From Sinohyriopsis cumingii (lineage: Eukaryota > Mollusca > Bivalvia > Unionida > Unionidae): 64,000 nucleotides of DNA. A program made the translations under genes and the position numbers. Location: NCBI GenBank assembly GCA_028554795.2, contig CM068832.1:85894511-85958510 (forward strand), given 5' to 3'. Below the pieces are notes generated by a model that made no database searches, was not told where the DNA came from, and saw only the letters and a list, made by a program, of their open reading frames with translations. The number at the start of each line of letters is the position of its first letter. Position 1 is the stretch's first letter. Of this stretch, positions 57,931 through 64,000 are shown in pieces.

Positions 57931-60227
57931 AATCTGATTTTAGGAGGCAAAGTGATGCAGATCTCTAATTGTGTTATAGTAGACTCAACGTACTTTAGAA
58001 ATATATTTTAATTGTCTTATCCAGTATTTAAAAGAACGAATTTATTATTGTATGATTGATGAAATTCAGTTGTTTATCTACGACAAATCAAACACTTTCC
58101 CCCAAATAAGAAATGTATCTTTAATTTCTCAACGTGCCTGTCATAGGGCTATGTGCACGCCAAGGGTTTTAGTATGTTTGGATTGTTGTATGTTAAAGTA
58201 AGCTAACGTGAATTATAATCATACTTGCAACGTTGCCAGCATTATTGTTTTCACCACTACATGTCCAGTTAGATTGATTTATAAACAATCTTAAAATTCT
58301 CAAAAAGGCGAACTGTCGGATATACTTTATTTATTCTTGAAACATTATTGCTTGTTATATAGTACCTATGTCGACAAAAGATGGTGGCTTTACTACATAA
58401 CGAATGCATGCTTATCATGGCCCTGCCTTTCTTGAAAGTTATTGGTCTATGCAAGTGTACTTATTATCCTTAAAACGAATTAAAACAATGAGAAATATGA
58501 AATATAATCAGTAGTATTAAGATCTGAAAATTCAATGCAAATAAATTAACTGATGATATGCACTGGTCTTCTATGTTTCCTATCTGTTAGTATATTCACA
58601 TGTAGTATCTTTTAAGGAAATTTCATTGACAATTATTCTCAGCAATTACAAAAGAGAAGAGATCAGGCGAGAGGTGGGTGTCAGTGCACAATTTTAGTCG
58701 TATTCCATAGGAATACATTTTTATATCTCCTTATTTTAAACATTATCCAGTCGAAAATGTATGTTTAGATTCATAATGAAAATTGTCTACATATAGACAA
58801 TGACTGAGTGTATGTTTAATGTTTGTGAATAATTAAACGGAATATGATTTATTCTACATAAAAATTCCCATCAATGTATTGCCAATTAATAAGCATAATA
58901 CCAATTAATTGGCACGATAAATGTATATTCGCTGTAAAGAAAATATCATTTTGGAGTAGAACATTATTCAATATAATCAAAGATGGGATATTTAATCAAT
59001 ATACTCTAGAAACTATGTTGACAAAAATGTTTCAATGCTTTTGCAATTTGACTTCAAATTCAGGCACTAGAAATGATAAATCTTTACATGTGTCTGGACT
59101 TAGGTGGTGCGGGCTGTATAAACCTGCTTCTATACAGCATTTTGTTATGGCGTTAAAGAATATTTTTTGCCTATTAAAATCTCAGTATCTAGTAACCCAC
59201 CTAACTCTGTCTTCGTGGCAATACTTTTGATGCGCTCATTGTTTCAAAATTTTGAGAGCAGAATGTTCGTCACTCTTTTTACTTTTGAATTCCAATATAT
59301 TATTGTAAAACTATTTCCATGAGATTTATAATAGTGTGTTTGACAACATAATAATGAATTTTACATGTCGATAATCTCCATCGTTGAATACGAAAAGAAC
59401 ACCAGGAAATTTCCAGGCCGGTGTTTCCCATAAAAAGACATTGATTCCTAGATAACGAGCTAGAAACGAGAAACAAAAGTGTTCAGTATGTTTGGATACT
59501 TTTCATTGTAGTATATATCTATTGAGAATTGTAAATGTAACATATCTTCTATTTTTTGTCAATATAAAACGTTGATCAAGGAAAAATGCTTAATGGCATT
59601 TCATCAAAGGTCACTCAGTTTCATTTAAATAAATAAATAAATAAATAAAGGCGAATAGATATAGTGATACTCACGTGTTACAAAATCTTAACCAGAACTT
59701 GAGAACGTTTAAACTTTTGCCTAAGATCATCGACCAACAGTTACACCATTGGCACCAGCAATAGATTGGCATAAGTATAGTATTGTGTTCCAGATAGTTG
59801 AACTTTAAAATAGATCGTATCACCTGGGGGTCATCGCTTTTGTAAGGTTCTAATCAAACGTGGTTTTGGTACCTGAGGAATAGAGAAATGGCTGCGAAAA
59901 TGTATGGTCATCTTGGAAAAATATTGGCGCTCAGCATTATGAGATAAGTGTTAGGACTGATCGGCTTTGTATCAGGATAATGTGACAGGGTAGGATATCA
60001 TGCCACGTTTCTAAGGTAGACATTATTATAAAGTGCCATACTGCAGACATTGTAGCATATAAATAAAAGTGTTAAAGCTACGCTAGAAATCAAAACACAA
60101 ATGTAATTCTCCAGCAGCCGTCGACGAAAATATCATGCGAATTTCCAGTTTTTTCCTGAGCAGATAGGAAAAACGATATTGTTTTCTCTTCAGCATATAT
60201 TAAAATTGTAAAGGCCCTTCCTCATCA
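57931..60227. other. Intergenic DNA, no supported gene
   Basis: A 118-codon plus-strand frame (58,874-59,230) has no recognisable motifs and hydrophobic AT-driven composition. A short (AAAT)n tract is at 59,626-59,649. Confidence 0.4.
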
Positions 60228-60228
60228 T

Positions 60229-60231
<3 letters not shown>

Positions 60232-60312
<81 letters not shown>
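60232..60312. repeat. (TA)n microsatellite
   Basis: About 40 uninterrupted units. Confidence 0.97.
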
Positions 60313-60314
<2 letters not shown>

Positions 60315-60892
60315 CTTTAGAACGTATGCTCACTTACAGTCCCATTGTACAATTTTATTTTACGTGTTTAGGCTCGAATAAACAGTACCACGAGAAATAG
60401 TGAATATAACAAACTTTAAAAAAATATAACAAACATTAGTTTCCCTGGAAAAAACATACTGTAGAAAAGAAAAAATGTGAGGACTTACGGTTTCCATAAT
60501 ACAATCCAAAAATAATACAAGCATAATCCACGAATAAAATTTGTTAAGTCCTAATATTGAAATGTTCTAATGATTCCAAGGTTGGGTCCCGACGTTAATT
60601 CCAAGATGGAAGGCAATGAGGTATGATGTAGCTTGTACTGTGTTGAGTATACAGTTCCTTGTAGAAACCTAATAGATCCTCCTGTCTTGGAAATCTCAAT
60701 AACAATTTCAAGTAAAGTCTTTGCTCAAACTTTTTTTATGAATACAATAATATTTCCAGAGAAACAAATTAATCTTCTAGAGTCCAAATAATCTGAACAA
60801 ACTTAACAAATAACTCAAAAACTCAAATATTAATTTCTGGTCACAACAGAAGAAAACAACTTGACATCAAGTGTTAAAAAGCCCTGGACTCT

Positions 60893-60896
<4 letters not shown>
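60313..60896. other. Intergenic DNA, nothing seen
   Basis: No gene, repeat or RNA recognised. Confidence 0.4.

Positions 60897-60940
<44 letters not shown>
60897..60940. repeat. (TC)n microsatellite
   Basis: About 22 units; the Leu-Ser frame through it is an artefact. Confidence 0.97.
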
Positions 60941-60942
<2 letters not shown>

Positions 60943-62119
60943 AACATCGCTATTAATGCTAAGCATTTCGCCATTTCGGAACTGCCTAATTGCGAAATAT
61001 ATTATGAAATAGAGGATGCCGTGATCATGTTTGCAATCAAACGTCACATCTCTCCTGTATGTCCTTGATAAGAACCAATCATTTTACTCCTAGAAAAGAG
61101 TTGTTTACTTGACCCTCAATCAAGGCCAGGAACTATGTCAAAAATAGAAACAAGTGTTTATATTATTAGGTATAATAAGTTAAAACTCAGGTCAAACCGT
61201 GCATACGTTCCCGCCTGAAATGTTCGTGTAGGTAATTGTGTACCCTTCCATCAAAATTCTAACAAGACCAGATCATTTTGCCTCTGCACATCATGCTTTA
61301 CTCTTTTCGTTCTACAAATAATTTCTAATAGGTTTGATTACAGTGGTCGATTATACAACGCACATCTGAGGCTACGCTGTGTACGGCAACTTATGCACTG
61401 GAATTAACGGCATATTTAGGACAATTCTGTTTCACGACGAATCTGCGTTACTACAGGTCGTCAAAACACCGTTTATATCACTTAAAAAAGCAAAACAAAA
61501 CAAGAAAAACAATCCAAAACAAAACTTAACGTGACGCATTGAACCTGTATCTACAGTGGCTGCACGTGTTTAAGCCAGGATTTGTGCACTTTGCGCGCAT
61601 TTCTTATTGCAACGAAATTATATACCATTGTCTTGCACTTCGTTATATATCTACGGATCTGGGTGTGTATTAAACCTGTGTAAATAGCGAATGTACACGC
61701 TACGATGATGCTAAATACTAATCGTATTTGTTTCTCAGACGAATAAAGAATGAAACATCGATACCAAATTTATATATATGCACTCACAGAGCTCTGAAAC
61801 TCAATTTTATATCCTACTAGATACGTGACATCTCACAACATCCGAGGACATAAAAGAAACCACCTGATCAAACATTGCTATGCGAAATATGTTAATTTGT
61901 CCACGAAACCACGCAACCATACTAGCCATTGATAAATTGCTCGAAACCTGGCAAGCTGTCCAATATAGAGTTGGATATAAATTCTAAACACCTATTCATA
62001 GCTCAGAATCTTAAAATAGAATTTACACCCATAGAAAAAAATATTTTCTTCTTTACAAATCAGAACTGCAGGAACACAAACTTACATGCCTGTTCCATAC
62101 GTTTCACGATACATAAAAT
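60941..62119. other. Intergenic DNA, nothing seen
   Basis: No supported gene. The open frame entering the minisatellite from 61,929 begins here but its first 60 codons have no recognisable features. Confidence 0.4.
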
Positions 62120-62930
62120 TAGCATAAACAGTAGTAGTGGTAGTGGTAGAAGCAGTAGTAGCAACATAAGTAGTATTTGTATTATTATTAGCATCATTGT
62201 TAGTAGTAACATTGGTAGTAATAATAAAATTATTTGTAGTAACATTATTAGTATCAACAGAAGTAATATTAATATGAATATTATTAGTAGTAGCATTATT
62301 AGTAGCATGGCAAGTAGTATTATTATGATTATTATTAGTAGTAGCATTATTAGTAGAAACATAAGTAGTATTATTATCATTATTATTAGTAGTAGCATTA
62401 TTAGTAGAAACATAAGTAGTATTATTATCATTATTATTAGTAGTAGCATTATTAGTAGCAAGGTAAGTAGTATTATTATGATTATTATTAGTAGTAGCAT
62501 TATTAGTAGAAACATAAGTAGTATTATTGTCATTATTATTAGTAGTAGCATTATTAGTAGAAACATAAGTAGTAGCAATATGAGTATTAGTAGTAGTAGC
62601 ATTACTAGTAGAAACGTAAGTAGTAGTAATATGAGTGTTATTGGTAGCAGCATTATTAGTAGAAACATAAGTAGTATTAGTATGAGTATTAGTAGTAGTG
62701 GCATTATTAATAGAAACATAAGTATTAGTAACATGAGTATTATTAGTAATAACATTATTAGTAACAAAGTAAATATAAATAATATTAGTATAACTAGTAG
62801 CAGCATCATTAGAAGCAACGTAAGTAGTGGTAATACGTGTGTTATTAGCAGTAGCAAGATTGGTAGCACTATTAACAGTTGTATTAGTGTTGTTAGTGGT
62901 ATAAGTATGAGTAGCAAACAGTAGTAGTAG
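62120..62930. repeat. 51-bp minisatellite of trinucleotide-like units, ~15 copies, open on both strands
   Basis: The word TAGCATTATTAGTAG and variants start at 62,291, 62,342, 62,393, 62,444, 62,495, 62,546, 62,597, 62,648 and 62,699: exactly 51 bp apart. More diverged units extend to both sides. The unit is built from TAG/TAA/CAT-like triplets and is 17 codons long, so several frames stay open: plus strand 61,929-62,924 (Ser/Ile-rich), minus strand 63,062-62,082 (Thr/Asn-rich, 17-residue period) and 62,917-62,060 (Leu-rich). No start-site, splice or domain evidence makes any of these a gene. Confidence 0.88.
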
Positions 62931-63872
62931 TAATAGTAGTAGTAGTACTAGCAATATTAGTAGTAACATTATTATTATTATTAGAAGTAGTAGTAGAAGA
63001 TGTAATTGCAAAATTAGTAGAAATAGCAGTAACAAAAGTAACATTGTTGCAAAACTCTTCATAGAAGTTTTTTAATCATTATGATTGCAAAAAGAAACAT
63101 TTTTTTTTCTCGCCGAAACTCCCCAGTTCAAAGGGTTAATGAGGATGCGTTGACTTTATCCACGTCACAGTTTCGTAAGCTGTTTGCTTGATAAGGGAGG
63201 AACTGAATAGGATGTGAGATGTTTATGGGAATGCGAGAGGTGTTAGGGTTCGATGTCGCATGGTTTAAATATGAATTTACTGGAGTAAATAAACTTACCT
63301 ATTTCACAGAACAAGGTAAACATAAACCGGACTCCCAAGCTGAGAGAACTTTATCCAACCACATAATATGTACGTGGTAAATATGTTATGCAAGTCCAAC
63401 TCAAAAAGAGATTTGTTTACGTCAAGGGTACAATGTAATGTTCTTAATCAAATACTGCAAATATCCGGTCATAAATATATTATATTAAACATGTGCATTT
63501 CTGCATCCAGTAACTTTCGTTTCACTAACATTTCCCAACAATGTAATGTTTAGTTGTGATGTAGAATTTCTACGTATAAACTGGCACTGTGTTGTGTGTG
63601 CCAACTCATACATGTGATATCAAAGAATCTAAAGTCAAAATCATTGGACTGCTTATGTTGACAAATATTGTATCTCTTGCAAAATGTTATGTTTATTTGG
63701 ACGGATGCTTCTTCGTTGATTTATAGTTAGCAAAACTGTATAATATACGTTTACTGCTTTAGCTTTTTGGGGGACTATTTTTGCGTTTGTCAGAATGAAC
63801 GAAATTATTCATTCTCCTTTCTTTTTAAATAATATCTACTGAATGAAACTATGTGACAAAAAAATATCAGAT
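62931..63872. other. Intergenic DNA, nothing seen
   Basis: Triplet-like composition fades by about 63,050. Beyond that there is no gene or repeat recognised. Confidence 0.4.
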
Positions 63873-64000
63873 GGATAATGATTTAATATCAGATTTATAA
63901 AATTCGTTAAATAATGTCCAGCTTATGCTCACCATGGCTCGCAAAACCTGGACACTCGTTTCATAATTCAATATTAAATAGTTACCCATTTGAGATCCTC
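63873..64000. repeat. Palindromic foldback (MITE-like) element, second copy
   Basis: The reverse complement of this stretch aligns with 24,735-24,865 (GAGGATCTCAAA.GGGT, TTTAATATTGAATT.ATGAAA, ACATTATTTAACGA, ATATTAAATCATT). It is also an imperfect palindrome. It reaches the window edge and may continue. Confidence 0.75.

Noticed and set aside
58874-59230. 118-codon plus-strand frame as a gene
   Set aside because: No motif, no splice context and an amino-acid composition expected of AT-rich noncoding DNA.
61929-63062. Three long frames of 285-331 codons as real low-complexity proteins
   Set aside because: All three arise from a 51-bp minisatellite whose period is a multiple of three; openness in three overlapping frames is expected from its composition.

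Overview
This is eukaryotic nuclear DNA. It is AT-rich and gene-poor, with long introns, many (TA)n tracts and a dense population of decayed mobile elements. The best guess is a mollusc, probably a bivalve. The support is a CXorf38-like gene, Penelope and RTE-type retroelement pieces, a tRNA-derived SINE with an ACA-rich tail, and a short 'aagggagataact' word that I associate with molluscan repeats. I cannot name a species, and the taxonomic call is an inference.

Layout. 1-430 is a broken Penelope-like reverse transcriptase. About 1,190-3,603 is a DNA transposon with long inverted repeats around an intact 562-residue transposase-like gene. 4,800-7,620 holds satellites and a complete SINE with a 14-bp target-site duplication. 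About 7,760-14,230 is a heavily mutated minus-strand gene cluster that looks like the structural half of a Polinton/Maverick or adintovirus-type element: double-jelly-roll capsid protein, adenain-like protease and small accessory proteins. 14,230-22,820 has no convincing gene.

The main host gene is on the minus strand from 37,849 down to 22,824. I reconstruct nine exons whose splice phases all agree. They encode, in order, a CXorf38-like Cys/His domain, a HEPN-type RNxxxH motif, a coiled-coil segment, a large helical region, a Cys-rich linker and a complete MEKK2/3-like (STE11 family) protein kinase domain. The model has about 1,069 codons. One in-frame TAA at 29,988-29,990 separates the regulatory half from the linker and kinase. 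A (TA)34 tract ends 11 nt from the 3' splice site of the first kinase exon. The pairing of a putative HEPN RNase fold with a kinase recalls the kinase-KEN arrangement of IRE1 and RNase L, though in a different order and with a different kinase family. This is the best candidate for an undescribed system in the window.

Upstream of that gene (37,850-64,000) I find no clear host gene. The region holds a dead RTE-like retroelement (42,925-44,446), a foldback element with perfect 47-bp arms (44,519-44,766), a degenerate ~140-bp satellite (51,340-52,560) with an outlying relative at 56.2-56.5 kb, and a dispersed repeat shared with a kinase intron (57,040-57,930). It also holds a 51-bp minisatellite open on both strands (62,120-62,930) and a palindromic element at the window edge that matches a copy inside the kinase gene.
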